A DNA stretch of 64,000 nucleotides from Neokomagataea tanensis (GTDB taxonomy: Bacteria > Pseudomonadota > Alphaproteobacteria > Acetobacterales > Acetobacteraceae), in the NCBI RefSeq assembly GCF_006542335.1, contig NZ_CP032485.1:1436501-1500500 (forward strand), in the 5' to 3' direction. Positions 35,673 through 44,122 of this stretch are shown one piece after another (position 1 is the first letter of the stretch; each line of letters starts with the position of its first letter). The notes beneath the pieces were generated by a model. It was not told the origin of the DNA, made no database searches, and was given only the letters and a program-made list of their open reading frames with translations. The translations under genes and the position numbers were made by a program.

Positions 35673-36743
35673 TTAATGCGGGCTTGGTAGGGTAAAAGGT
35701 GAAATTTGTAGGGGGTTAGGTCGCCGCCCTTCTGCCCATCCTGCATCCAAGAAGTGAATGAGAGGCCATATCCCGTAATAGGCGTCAGTGGCGACGTCAG
35801 GATTTTCGTGCGCGTAGGCTATGGGATCGAATGCAGCGTATTCGTGGGTAGTCTCACGTTCTGAGCCACGGTGTGCCAAAAAATTATAGGGTGCGGTAAT
35901 AGGAAATTGAGGGTGAGAGCCTTGCCCGAGAAGAGCCTTCACATCGAGCCCAAGCGATTGCATTCGTGCAATGACGTCAGGGGCATAAATGTCAGGTTTA
36001 TCCAAGTATTCAGCCAGAAAGCCGGTGTAGTCGCGCTGAAATAAGTGCAGTAGGTGGTAGCTGGCCTGTGATGTCAGGGGGCGGTCATGAGCGATAAGGT
36101 CAAGGGGGTTTTGCCCATCGGGCGTGTGTAATTTCTGGCGAGCAAATTGCTTGATGGCTTCGTAGTTAGGGCGATTGTGAAGATGGAGGTAAACAAAGGG
36201 AGTACGCACACAGCGGTCTTTGTAACAACTTGTCGGTGCGTGAAGGCCACGGTCCAAGGTTTCGATGCTGTTTGCGTGGAAAAGTGCTCTTGGTATGTGC
36301 TGAGGGCGAAAATACCCCGGGGCATTTGGAATATTGAGTAAGACGCGATCCGTCACCAAAGTGGCAAGGTCTGACTTCAGGTTTGCAAATTCTGCGATGA
36401 TCTCAGACGGGGTAACGGAAAAGCGGTCGAGGAAAAGGGCAAGAAACTCGTCGCAATCCATGGGGAGTGCAAAGTCGTAGCCGCCTTCCTTGTCCCAGTT
36501 GCGGATAATCTCGGTAAAAATAGCGCCTTTATTCAGAAAGTCTTCGTAGCGGTCGTGGGATCGGATGATTGTTACGCCGCGCTTTTCATAACGTGCTTGC
36601 ACACGAAGTGTGTGTTCGTCTGTTGAGCCATTATCGACTACGGTCAGATTTTCAAAGCCGAACAGCGTGCCGTGCCAACGCAGCCAAGGTTCCAGCATGT
36701 CGGCTTCGTTTTTTTGCATCGTGACACAGCGTATTCGGGTCAT
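35673..36743 (-). CDS. Glycosyltransferase family 2-like protein
   Basis: A 356-residue GT-A type protein of the Glyco_tranf_2_4 group: IRCVTMQKNEADMLEPWLRWH at the N-terminus, VVDNGSTDEHTL for nucleotide binding and FALPMDCDEFLALF with the DxD-like site. The last 60 residues carry the FDPIAYAHENPDV ... IWPLIHFLDAGWAEGRRPNP repeat often found at the end of bacterial glycosyltransferases. The start overlaps the upstream GT9 stop in an ATGA. It probably modifies LPS or another cell-surface glycan; the donor sugar is unknown. Confidence 0.87.
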   Translation of the reverse strand: MTRIRCVTMQKNEADMLEPWLRWHGTLFGFENLTVVDNGSTDEHTLRVQARYEKRGVTIIRSHDRYEDFLNKGAIFTEIIRNWDKEGGYDFALPMDCDEFLALFLDRFSVTPSEIIAEFANLKSDLATLVTDRVLLNIPNAPGYFRPQHIPRALFHANSIETLDRGLHAPTSCYKDRCVRTPFVYLHLHNRPNYEAIKQFARQKLHTPDGQNPLDLIAHDRPLTSQASYHLLHLFQRDYTGFLAEYLDKPDIYAPDVIARMQSLGLDVKALLGQGSHPQFPITAPYNFLAHRGSERETTHEYAAFDPIAYAHENPDVATDAYYGIWPLIHFLDAGWAEGRRPNPLQISPFTLPSPH

Positions 36744-37648
36744 GGGGGGAGTAAAGCCTCAAGCCGTTCGGGTTGAATGGTCGCCAAGTCGGGAGCGGAT
36801 AGGGTCCGTGTGCGGCCCGGTGTAATGCCTAGAGGGGCAGCGAGTCGGGGGTCACTGTCTTTGCTGAAGAGCGTTATTGTGTGTGCGTCCATTGCAGCGG
36901 CAAGATGTAAAGGCCCTGTGTCGTTGCCGATCACACAGCTTGAACGATGCAACACGCCAGCAAGTTCAGTCAGTGTCGTTTGTCCGACAAGGTTTGTTGC
37001 TTCAGGGCAGGCGGCGTGTATTGCACTTCCTAAGTCTTGTTCGGCAGGGCTGCCGACGATGACGACGTGCTTTCCTTGTTGCGACAGATTCTGTGCCAAA
37101 AGGATAAAACGCTCCAAGGGCCATCGCTTTTGCGGCCGGTGCGGAGCAGCGCCCGGCACGAGTACCACATAAGGTTTTGCTATTTCGGCCCCTTTATTGG
37201 TCAAAAAATCCGGTACTGTACGGGCGAGCACGGGGATTCGCGCGTGGTGTAATTGGTCGTTCAGCCGGGCGAGGGTGTGCATATCGTCGCGGTGGGGGTT
37301 AGCGTGCAGGGCGCTGCAACCGCGTGATATTCCTGACCAGTGCAGACCGCGCGGGGCAAGGCTCCGGTAACGGGCTGAGCGTCCGGATGTTTGCAAGTCA
37401 AACACGGCGTCTTGTTTTTGAAATAAGCGCCTGAGGTGAAGAAAGCCTTGTGGGCGTCTAAGCGTCGGGCGTGAATCTATTTGAATTTCGTCAAACCAAG
37501 GGCAGCTTTGGGCCAGCTCAACAAAGGGGGGTGTTGTAAGGAGTGTAATGTGGGCGTTTGGGAATGCCGCTTTGATGGACGCAAAAGCACCGAAGGCTTG
37601 AACGAAATCCCCCAGCGCGCCGAGCTTTATAATGAGGATACGTTCCAT
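36740..37648 (-). CDS. Glycosyltransferase family 9 (heptosyltransferase-like)
   Basis: A 302-residue GT-B protein of the LPS heptosyltransferase family: ILIIKLGALGDFVQAFGAFA at the N-terminus, then VLVPGAAPHRPQKRWPLERF and IGNDTGPLHLAAAMDAHTI for nucleotide-sugar binding. It is slightly shorter than WaaC/WaaF (about 320-350). These enzymes add heptose to the LPS core at the inner membrane, though the family also uses other sugars. It is the first gene of a two-gene unit with the family-2 glycosyltransferase. Confidence 0.92.
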   Translation of the reverse strand: MERILIIKLGALGDFVQAFGAFASIKAAFPNAHITLLTTPPFVELAQSCPWFDEIQIDSRPTLRRPQGFLHLRRLFQKQDAVFDLQTSGRSARYRSLAPRGLHWSGISRGCSALHANPHRDDMHTLARLNDQLHHARIPVLARTVPDFLTNKGAEIAKPYVVLVPGAAPHRPQKRWPLERFILLAQNLSQQGKHVVIVGSPAEQDLGSAIHAACPEATNLVGQTTLTELAGVLHRSSCVIGNDTGPLHLAAAMDAHTITLFSKDSDPRLAAPLGITPGRTRTLSAPDLATIQPERLEALLPP

Positions 37649-37741
37649 GGCGTGGCAGGAGGCCTTATCGCGTCAATGTAAGCGACGTGTTGGGACCTGC
37701 GCGCATAGTAAGCGACGATGCGCGCAGGGATAACGTCTGGA

Positions 37742-38377
37742 TTAAGCGGAGGTGTCGAGGCCTGTCGTGGCCTTGTCGCCGCTAGGTGCTCCCTTGGCTA
37801 CAATAACCATGGCAGCTTTAAGCAGGCGTCCTTTGAGCAACCAAGCAGGCGTCCATGCCTGCATGACATGTCCTGGCTCGTGCTCATCGGAAGGCTGTTC
37901 GGCCATGGCTTGATGCAAGTTTGCGTCGAAGGGTTTGCCCGTTGGGTCTTCGCGCGTGATGCCATTGCGCTCAAGGATGCCTAGGAAAGAACGCTCGGTG
38001 CTTTCGAATCCTTCGCGGAGCTTTGTGATGAGCGAATCTTCATCTTCAGCCTGCGGAGGGAGCGATGCGATGCCGCGCTGAATGTTGTCAGCTGCTTCAA
38101 CGACGTCTTTGGCAAATTTTTGGATGGCGAACTGGCGCGCATCGTCCACATCGCGCTTGGCACGGTTGCGGACGTTTTGTGCTTCAGCTTCTGATCGGAC
38201 CCAGCGGTCTTTAAAATCAGCGACTTCAGCTTCTAGCGCAGCTATGCGTGCCTCAGGGGAGGTATCCTCTGCAGCTTGTTCAGCTGTCGCGGTGGTTTCG
38301 TCATGTGCCACGGTGGTCTCGACGCCCTGCTCAGGCGCGTCGTGGGCCGTTTCCGGGGTGTGGTTTTGGTCTGTCAT
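37742..38377 (-). CDS. grpE: Nucleotide exchange factor GrpE
   Basis: A 211-residue GrpE, co-chaperone that releases ADP from DnaK. An acidic, disordered N-terminus of about 55 residues is followed by the long coiled coil (EARIAALEAEVADFKDRWVR, RNRAKRDVDDARQFAIQKFA) and the beta-domain signature near AMAEQPSDEHEPGHVMQAW. The ATG at 38377 follows AAGG; a reading frame continues 37 codons further upstream but looks non-coding. The divergent neighbour is chvI; neither dnaK nor hrcA lies beside it. Confidence 0.95.
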   Translation of the reverse strand: MTDQNHTPETAHDAPEQGVETTVAHDETTATAEQAAEDTSPEARIAALEAEVADFKDRWVRSEAEAQNVRNRAKRDVDDARQFAIQKFAKDVVEAADNIQRGIASLPPQAEDEDSLITKLREGFESTERSFLGILERNGITREDPTGKPFDANLHQAMAEQPSDEHEPGHVMQAWTPAWLLKGRLLKAAMVIVAKGAPSGDKATTGLDTSA

Positions 38378-38594
38378 GTCACGACCTTTTTCTCTGTGGG
38401 ACGGGCCGACACGCGGCCCCGTTCTCCACAAGGACATAACGCCGATTCCTCCGAAGGCAAGAGGGAAGCGTTCAAAGAGGGGTTGCAACTGGCGCTGATG
38501 TCATTGAAATGCCTTTATGTCAGCCTGAAATAGGGTGCTGTTTTGCGCCATTCGGGTGCAATGTTATTTTTTCTTCAGGAGATGGATCTCTTTC

Positions 38595-39344
38595 ATGGAG
38601 AGCACTCGCCCTTTTTCATCATCACCTGCGCCGTCACCGGCTGCGCCTATCATTGCGCTTGTGGATGATGACCGTAACATTTTGGCCTCTGTGCAAATGA
38701 CCCTCGAAGCTGAAGGGTTCATCGTGCATACTTATACGGATGGAGAGAGTGCCCTACAGGGTATTGTGTCGCGCCCTGTGAGTTTAGCTGTGCTGGACGT
38801 TAAAATGCCGCGTATGGACGGCATGGAACTGCTCCAACGGCTGCGTGCGCGCTCCACATTGCCAGTTATTTTCCTCACATCGAAAGATGAGGAGTTGGAC
38901 CAATTGATGGGCTTGCGCCTCGGGGCCGATGATTACATCACCAAGCCGTTTTCGCAGCGTCTGCTCATTGAGCGGATCAGAGCGCTCTTACGCCGACAGG
39001 ATGCGAGCCGAGCGGAAGCGACTGGCACGGCAGCACGTGGTGCAGCCCTTGTACGAGGCCAGCTGTCGTTGGACGAAACACGGCATCAATGCTTGTGGAA
39101 TGGCCAAGACATCGCATTAACCGTGACGGAGTTTTTGCTCGTTAAGGCTTTGGCGCTCAGGCCGGGCATGGTGAAGTCCCGCGATCAGCTCATTGATGCT
39201 GCTTATGGCGATAATATTTACGTCGATGACCGTACAATCGATAGTCATATCAAGCGGGTAAGAAAAAAATTCCGGCAGGTTGATGACGAATTTAACTATA
39301 TTGAGACGCTTTACGGCATTGGGTACCGTTACCGGGACGAATGA
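38595..39344 (+). CDS. chvI: Response regulator, ChvI type (OmpR family)
   Basis: A 249-residue OmpR-type regulator. The receiver domain (residues about 20-135) has the acidic pair IALVDDDRN, the phosphoacceptor Asp68 in [13 protein letters not shown], and LTSKDEE and [10 protein letters not shown]. The winged-helix DNA-binding domain ends with [15 protein letters not shown] and [15 protein letters not shown]. Sequence and neighbours (chvG, hprK and PTS genes) identify it as ChvI, which in rhizobia and Agrobacterium controls envelope, exopolysaccharide and acid-response genes. The start at 38595 has AGGAGA somewhat far upstream. Confidence 0.93.
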   Translation: MESTRPFSSSPAPSPAAPIIALVDDDRNILASVQMTLEAEGFIVHTYTDGESALQGIVSRPVSLAVLDVKMPRMDGMELLQRLRARSTLPVIFLTSKDEELDQLMGLRLGADDYITKPFSQRLLIERIRALLRRQDASRAEATGTAARGAALVRGQLSLDETRHQCLWNGQDIALTVTEFLLVKALALRPGMVKSRDQLIDAAYGDNIYVDDRTIDSHIKRVRKKFRQVDDEFNYIETLYGIGYRYRDE

Positions 39345-39401
39345 TATTTATAAGCCGTTTTTTGCAAAATTTTTGGGGCCTAGCAGTGTGAGGGTGCAAG
39401 C

Positions 39402-41282
39402 GTGAGTGACGGATCGTTATCCCCGTTGCGGGATGAGGAGCGGCGCGAGCAGGGTGAGGTTCGTAAGCACATTCTTGCTGCTCAACGCGGATTTGGTTTC
39501 TGGAAAGGTTTCGTGCGTTTCGTGGCAGTGAGACGGCGTGTCGCCGGTTTGTTGCCACCACGCCGTGCCATGACGCCGCTCTTGGTGCGTATATTGCTGC
39601 TCAATATTCTGCCTCTCGCGCTTTTGGCCATGACGCTGCTGTTTTTGGATCAATTCCAAAACTCTTTGCTGGAAACCGATGTGAATGCGCTGCGTGAGCA
39701 GGCGCATATCTATGCAGGGGCGGTTGGGCAGTTTGCCGCGAAGCCAGCGCCCCGTGGCCACAGCCTGCCCGGAGAAGATTATGTGCTGGATGTTGGGCTT
39801 GCGCGGTCCTTCTTGGCACGCCTGACAGAACCTAGCCCCAACGCGACAGCCCGTCTTTTTGACCCTGACGGGAAGCTGGTGGCGGATAGCCGTGAAGATC
39901 GCCAGCCCCATACCGCACCGCACCTCGAACGCAGTACTACCCCTGCGGGCGCACAACACACGGACGACACTGCAGCCGCTGCTGAGACGAAAGACACTAC
40001 GCCGCGAAAACTCACAACGGGCCGTTCGGTTGAAGCGTTTTACGATTGGCTCGTCTCATTACTACCGCTCACGTCTAGTGAGGGTATTGTCACGCTCAAC
40101 ACCCCGGACCCGATACCTGACGCCCCCGTTGGAGAGGCATCGAGCGAGGCGAAGCAGCGTGCTTCGAGGTCTGCAGAATTACCGCCTTTTATCCGCAGGC
40201 TGCCGGACCATCAGCTTGCAATCACGGTTGTTGAGCCGGTTATCCATGAAGGGCTGACCGTTGGCATTATTCAGTTAACCCGGCAGGCGCCAGAAGTGGA
40301 TCGCTCTCTTTTTGAGGTGCGGTCTTCGATTTTGTCTCTATTTTTAGTCGCACTGATGATGACGGTCTTACTGTCATTTTACCTGTCTCGTACGATAGCA
40401 CGGCCATTACTGAGCTTGGCCAGAGCATCAAGAGAGATGCGCGAAGCAGATGGTCGGCGTGATCTCGTGCCTGAGCAGTTGCTCACACGCCGCGACGAAA
40501 TCGGTGTGTTGGCACGATCGCTGCGTGGAAGTGCGCTCGCACTTTGGGCGCGGATGGATGACATTGAGCGGTTCGCTGCGGATGTGAGCCACGAAATAAA
40601 AAACCCATTATCGTCCATTCGTTCAGCTGTGGAGACACTTCCTCGCATCGTGCTGGCTGACCGTCGGGAGCGGCTTTTGTCAATCATGACAAGTGACGTT
40701 AAACGGTTGGACCGGCTCATTACCGATATTTCTGATGCGAGCCGTATTGATGCGGAGTTGTCCCGCGCAAGGCCTGAACCTGTTTCGGTCGTGTCTCTAC
40801 TTTCGATCCTTGTCGAAATGCATCAAACGACGCGTAAGCCTGATGCGCCAATTTTGCGCTTGGATGTGCCGGAGAACGGCCCAGCTTTGAAAGCTTGGGC
40901 TGTTGAAGACCGGCTGGTGCAGGTCCTGCGGAACTTGATCGGGAACGCCATTTCGTTTTCGCCTGAGCGGGGTGTAATCGCATTGCACGCAAGCAGCCGG
41001 ACAATAGCTGGGACCGGCCCGGGTACCGGAAATATCGTTGAGATTACCGTCAGTGACCAAGGGCCGGGTATTCCGGCTGGTAAATTGGAAAGTATCTTTG
41101 ACCGTTTCTATTCCGAGCGTCCGCAAACAGAGCATTTTGGTCAGCACTCTGGTTTGGGGTTGGCCATCAGTCGGCAGATCATCAACGCTCTGCGAGGTCG
41201 CCTTTTTGCGGAGAATGTTATGGGGCCCACCGGGCAAGTGCGCGGTGCTTGTTTCGTCGTCCGCTTGCCCAATGCTGGGTAA
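39402..41282 (+). CDS. chvG: Sensor histidine kinase, ChvG type
   Basis: A 626-residue membrane kinase. An Arg-rich cytoplasmic N-terminus (about 60 residues) precedes TM1 (about 62-85). The periplasmic sensor (about 86-300) contains a low-complexity insert rich in Thr, Ala, Glu and His near residues 165-205. TM2 (about 305-328) leads into HAMP, then the phosphorylated His397 in FAADVSHEIKNPLSSIRS. The ATPase domain shows NLIGNAISFSPERG, DQGPGIPAGKLESIFDRFY and GLGLAISRQI. GTG start. Its partner ChvI is immediately upstream. In relatives the pair responds to low pH and cell-wall stress, with ExoR as periplasmic inhibitor; no exoR is in the window. Confidence 0.93.
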   Translation: MSDGSLSPLRDEERREQGEVRKHILAAQRGFGFWKGFVRFVAVRRRVAGLLPPRRAMTPLLVRILLLNILPLALLAMTLLFLDQFQNSLLETDVNALREQAHIYAGAVGQFAAKPAPRGHSLPGEDYVLDVGLARSFLARLTEPSPNATARLFDPDGKLVADSREDRQPHTAPHLERSTTPAGAQHTDDTAAAAETKDTTPRKLTTGRSVEAFYDWLVSLLPLTSSEGIVTLNTPDPIPDAPVGEASSEAKQRASRSAELPPFIRRLPDHQLAITVVEPVIHEGLTVGIIQLTRQAPEVDRSLFEVRSSILSLFLVALMMTVLLSFYLSRTIARPLLSLARASREMREADGRRDLVPEQLLTRRDEIGVLARSLRGSALALWARMDDIERFAADVSHEIKNPLSSIRSAVETLPRIVLADRRERLLSIMTSDVKRLDRLITDISDASRIDAELSRARPEPVSVVSLLSILVEMHQTTRKPDAPILRLDVPENGPALKAWAVEDRLVQVLRNLIGNAISFSPERGVIALHASSRTIAGTGPGTGNIVEITVSDQGPGIPAGKLESIFDRFYSERPQTEHFGQHSGLGLAISRQIINALRGRLFAENVMGPTGQVRGACFVVRLPNAG

Positions 41283-41295
41283 GCGCTGAGCGGTT

Positions 41296-41646
41296 TTAAG
41301 CGGTGTGAGAAGCTATGACGCTCAAGGCGATTCTTTGGCCGGGGATAGGAAAGCGCGGGACGATACGCAGCGTCATGGCCGGCTGAGTAGTGGCGAGGGC
41401 AGTTTCAATAACATTTTGGCAGTGTACGTACTCTTCGCCCGCACGGAGCATGGCGATAAGATGACGGGTGTCGCTTAGGTTCAGGTTATGCGTTCCCAGA
41501 GCGTCTGAAATGGCTGTTAGCGCCTGTCGGCATTCTTCAGCGAGATTAAGGGGGCGCTCCCCCTCAGGGTCAAGCCCATGAAAATCGGCGCAGGACACGT
41601 CATTGCCGTAGAGGGAAACGCTATGGTGCAATGCAATATTTGGCAT
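41296..41646 (-). CDS. Rid (YjgF/YER057c) family-like small protein
   Basis: A 116-residue protein whose length and secondary-structure pattern fit the Rid/YjgF family: LAEECRQALTAISDALGTHN is the typical helix, and the sequence ends with the strand MTLRIVPRFPIPGQRIALSVIA, resembling the usual end with its conserved arginine. Classical RidA deaminates 2-aminoacrylate; this copy is divergent, so that activity should not be assumed. It is convergent with chvG, 13 bases away, inside the chv-PTS cluster. Confidence 0.6.
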   Translation of the reverse strand: MPNIALHHSVSLYGNDVSCADFHGLDPEGERPLNLAEECRQALTAISDALGTHNLNLSDTRHLIAMLRAGEEYVHCQNVIETALATTQPAMTLRIVPRFPIPGQRIALSVIASHTA

Positions 41647-41766
41647 AAAGAATAATCATCCGCGTTGGTGACGAGGAGAGCGTTGAGCTAAAAAGCGCTG
41701 TCTGTAGAATAATTATGTTACATACTCCCCCAGTTGCGATGAGGCAAATTCTACGATGCCGAGGCT

Positions 41767-42195
41767 ATGATCCCGCATTCGATACATGCCAGCTGCGTTG
41801 CCCGAGATGGGGCTGCTATTGTTATTTATGGTCCGACTGGCGCTGGTAAATCGCTGTTGGCATTGGCCTTGATCGAACATGGTTTTACGCTTGTGGCGGA
41901 TGATCGCGTCGAATTGGGGAGTGAAGGCGCATCACCCCCAGAGACGATTCGGGGGCTTATCGAAGTCCGAGGCGTAGGTATTTTGGCAATGCCTTGGGTG
42001 GCTCCTGTTCCTGTTCGGCTGGCAGTCGCGTTGGGCAGGAGGGCGGACCGTTTGCCACAATCGGAGCATGACCCGCAGACAGGTGCGGTCCTTTTAAGAA
42101 TTTTAGGCAGTGAATACGGCGATGTTTCCCGTGTAAAAGCTGCGTTTGACGCCTGTACCGGCCGTTACGAATGGGTGGCAGGGGCGGGAAAATAG
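41767..42195 (+). CDS. hprK: HPr kinase/phosphorylase, short alphaproteobacterial form
   Basis: A 142-residue HprK. It keeps only the C-terminal catalytic core, as is usual in Alphaproteobacteria: Walker A in YGPTGAGKSLLA (residues 21-32), LVADDRVEL, the family signature ETIRGLIEVRGVGIL and the following PVRLAVALG. It phosphorylates and dephosphorylates HPr on the regulatory serine. The target HPr gene is 1.6 kb downstream with its Ser50 conserved, so the circuit looks complete. Confidence 0.94.
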   Translation: MIPHSIHASCVARDGAAIVIYGPTGAGKSLLALALIEHGFTLVADDRVELGSEGASPPETIRGLIEVRGVGILAMPWVAPVPVRLAVALGRRADRLPQSEHDPQTGAVLLRILGSEYGDVSRVKAAFDACTGRYEWVAGAGK

Positions 42196-42273
42196 AACAA
42201 GAAAACACTGTTCGCTAAAGTTTGAGAGGGAAAAGGTTTTTTTCTGGGGCAGAAAGCGGCTATTTTGTGTGCC

Positions 42274-43320
42274 ATGTCACTGCCCAACCCTTCAAAAGCG
42301 GAAATTGGCCTGCCGGAACGCTCTGTTGCGGAGCAAGCAGCCACAGATTTTCCGGCCAAAGGCTGCTCGCCTCAAAACTCCGAAGATGTTTGTGACGGTG
42401 CTGGCGTATTACGCCATATCCTGATCGTGACCGGCCTCTCGGGTGCGGGGAAATCGACGGCGTTGCATGTGCTGGAGGATCTCGGGCACGAGGTCGTGGA
42501 TAATCCGCCACTCCATCTTTTGGGGGCTTTGGTGCCGCGCCGTGGTGAGCGTTTGGTCATAGGCATTGATGTGCGGAGCCGTGGCTTTGAAACGCCGCGT
42601 GTCTTGCAAGAGCTTGAGCGCCTTAAATCTCTGCCAGATTGTGATGTTCAGCTAGTCTATGTCACCGCTGAGCCAGATGTCTTGCTACGCCGTTTCACGG
42701 CGACGCGGCGGCGGCATCCTCTGGTGGCAAGTGGTGCAATCAGGCCGGGCATTGAGCAGGAGGCAAAGATTCTGGCACCGCTAAGAGCGGTGGCAGATGC
42801 TGTCATTGATACATCCGATTTGCCTGCTCCAGAACTGAAGCGTTTTATTGAAACGCGCTTTGGTGGAGGTAAAGGCGAGGGGTTGACGGTTGTCCTAGTC
42901 TCCTTTGCATATCCTGCAGGTCTGCCCCGAGAAGCGGATATGGTTTTTGATGCACGCTTTTTGCGGAATCCGCATTATAATCCCGAGTTACAGCCAAAAA
43001 CCGGCTTAGAAGCCGATGTCGCTCAGTATGTTCAGGCTGATGCGGCCTATGAGCCCTTTTTTCAGGGTATTGTAGACATGTTGGGATTGGTGCTTCCGCG
43101 TTTCGTGGAAGAGGGTAAGAAATACGCCACGATTGCCGTGGGGTGTAGCGGCGGCAAACACCGCTCCGTGACGATCATCGAAGCTTTGGCGCGTGTTTTG
43201 CCTGAACTTGCGCCAGTTGGGCCGTTTATGGTCAGTCACCGTGAGTTGGCCCGTCAAGGAATATCGACGTGGCGCTGGGCTGTACCCCCGAGTGGGAATG
43301 TTGATGGGGCAACTATATGA
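42274..43320 (+). CDS. rapZ: RNase adapter / nucleotide-binding protein RapZ
   Basis: About 348 residues. Walker A VTGLSGAGKSTALHVLEDLG is at residues 52-71, then VDNPPLHLL, FLRNPHYNPEL and the C-terminal AVGCSGGKHRSVTIIEALA. Compared with typical RapZ proteins (about 285 residues, Walker A near residue 8) it has about 45 extra N-terminal residues, whose function is unknown. RapZ proteins bind GlcN-6-P or nucleotides and, in E. coli, steer RNase E. The stop overlaps the EIIA start in an ATGA. Confidence 0.93.
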   Translation: MSLPNPSKAEIGLPERSVAEQAATDFPAKGCSPQNSEDVCDGAGVLRHILIVTGLSGAGKSTALHVLEDLGHEVVDNPPLHLLGALVPRRGERLVIGIDVRSRGFETPRVLQELERLKSLPDCDVQLVYVTAEPDVLLRRFTATRRRHPLVASGAIRPGIEQEAKILAPLRAVADAVIDTSDLPAPELKRFIETRFGGGKGEGLTVVLVSFAYPAGLPREADMVFDARFLRNPHYNPELQPKTGLEADVAQYVQADAAYEPFFQGIVDMLGLVLPRFVEEGKKYATIAVGCSGGKHRSVTIIEALARVLPELAPVGPFMVSHRELARQGISTWRWAVPPSGNVDGATI

Positions 43321-43826
43321 TTGGTATTTTGCTGGTCATGCATGGCCGGCTCGGTGAAGTTCTGCTGGAAACCTTGGTTCATGTCGTTGGGCCGCAGGCC
43401 CAGATTGAGTGTTTGGCGGTAACGGATCACGATGACCCTGTTGGCTTGAAGCCCCAGGCGGATGAGGCCGTTGCCCGGTTAGATACTGGGGCGGGCGTTC
43501 TGGTTCTGACAGATATTTTTGGTAGTTCTCCATCTAATTTGGCCCTGTCGCTTCGCCAAGCCGAGCGGGTTGAAGTACTTGCCGGTGCAAATGTGCCCAT
43601 GTTGGTCAAGCTGGCTAAATCACGTGCGTGCTTGGATTTAACAGGCTGCATCGACGTTGCGATGTTGGCTGGTCGAAAATATATTGCGGCGGCGTCTCAG
43701 TTGCCTAATCCCTGCTTGCAAGGCGGGCCGCGCTCTGCTTGTGATGCGAGTGTAAAAGTTACACGGCCCCGCGGCCGTCGTATACGAAACTGGTATCGCC
43801 CAAGGGCGTCTTCTCTCCTCTCTTAA
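43317..43826 (+). CDS. PTS EIIA component, mannose family (regulatory)
   Basis: A 169-residue EIIA-Man type protein: IGILLVMHGRLGEVLLET carries the phosphoacceptor His9, and VLVLTDIFGSSPSNLAL is the second conserved strand. There is no EIIB, EIIC or EIID domain or neighbour, so it is probably a terminal regulatory phosphate acceptor, as described for alphaproteobacterial regulatory PTS. It has an Arg- and Pro-rich C-terminal tail of about 35 residues (TRPRGRRIRNWYRPR) beyond the domain. Coupled to rapZ by an ATGA overlap. Confidence 0.93.
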   Translation: MIGILLVMHGRLGEVLLETLVHVVGPQAQIECLAVTDHDDPVGLKPQADEAVARLDTGAGVLVLTDIFGSSPSNLALSLRQAERVEVLAGANVPMLVKLAKSRACLDLTGCIDVAMLAGRKYIAAASQLPNPCLQGGPRSACDASVKVTRPRGRRIRNWYRPRASSLLS

Positions 43827-43840
43827 AAGCTGAGACTTTC

Positions 43841-44122
43841 ATGAGCCAAGATCTGTTCGTACGAGAATTGCGGATCGTAAACCGGCTAGGGCTTCACGCG
43901 CGTGCGGCAGCGAAATTGGTAACCACAGCAGAGGGTTACGAGGCGGAAACAACGGTTGAGCGCGCGGGTAACGTCGTTTCAGCATTGTCGATCATGGGGC
44001 TGATGATGCTTGGCGCAGGCGAAGGTGAGACTATATTGGTGCGTTCGCATGGGCAGCAGGCGAGAGAGGCTCTAGAGGCGGTAGTTGCGCTCATTTCAGA
44101 CGGGTTCGGTGAGCGTGACTGA
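43841..44122 (+). CDS. ptsH: Phosphocarrier protein HPr
   Basis: A 93-residue HPr with the PEP-dependent phosphorylation site His19 in NRLGLHARAAAKLV and the regulatory serine Ser50 in SALSIMGLMMLGA, the presumed target of the HprK at 41767. It passes phosphate from enzyme I to EIIA. The end overlaps the start of the EI gene, so both are co-translated. Confidence 0.97.
   Translation: MSQDLFVRELRIVNRLGLHARAAAKLVTTAEGYEAETTVERAGNVVSALSIMGLMMLGAGEGETILVRSHGQQAREALEAVVALISDGFGERD

Noticed and set aside
38378..38594. Heat-shock sigma-32 promoter for grpE
   Set aside because: A CTTTGAA-like element near 38470 has no convincing -10 partner at the right distance.
44085..44108. TTG start for enzyme I inside ptsH
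   Set aside because: The extra residues overlap HPr codons and no ribosome-binding site is seen; GTG at 44109 or 44115 is more natural.
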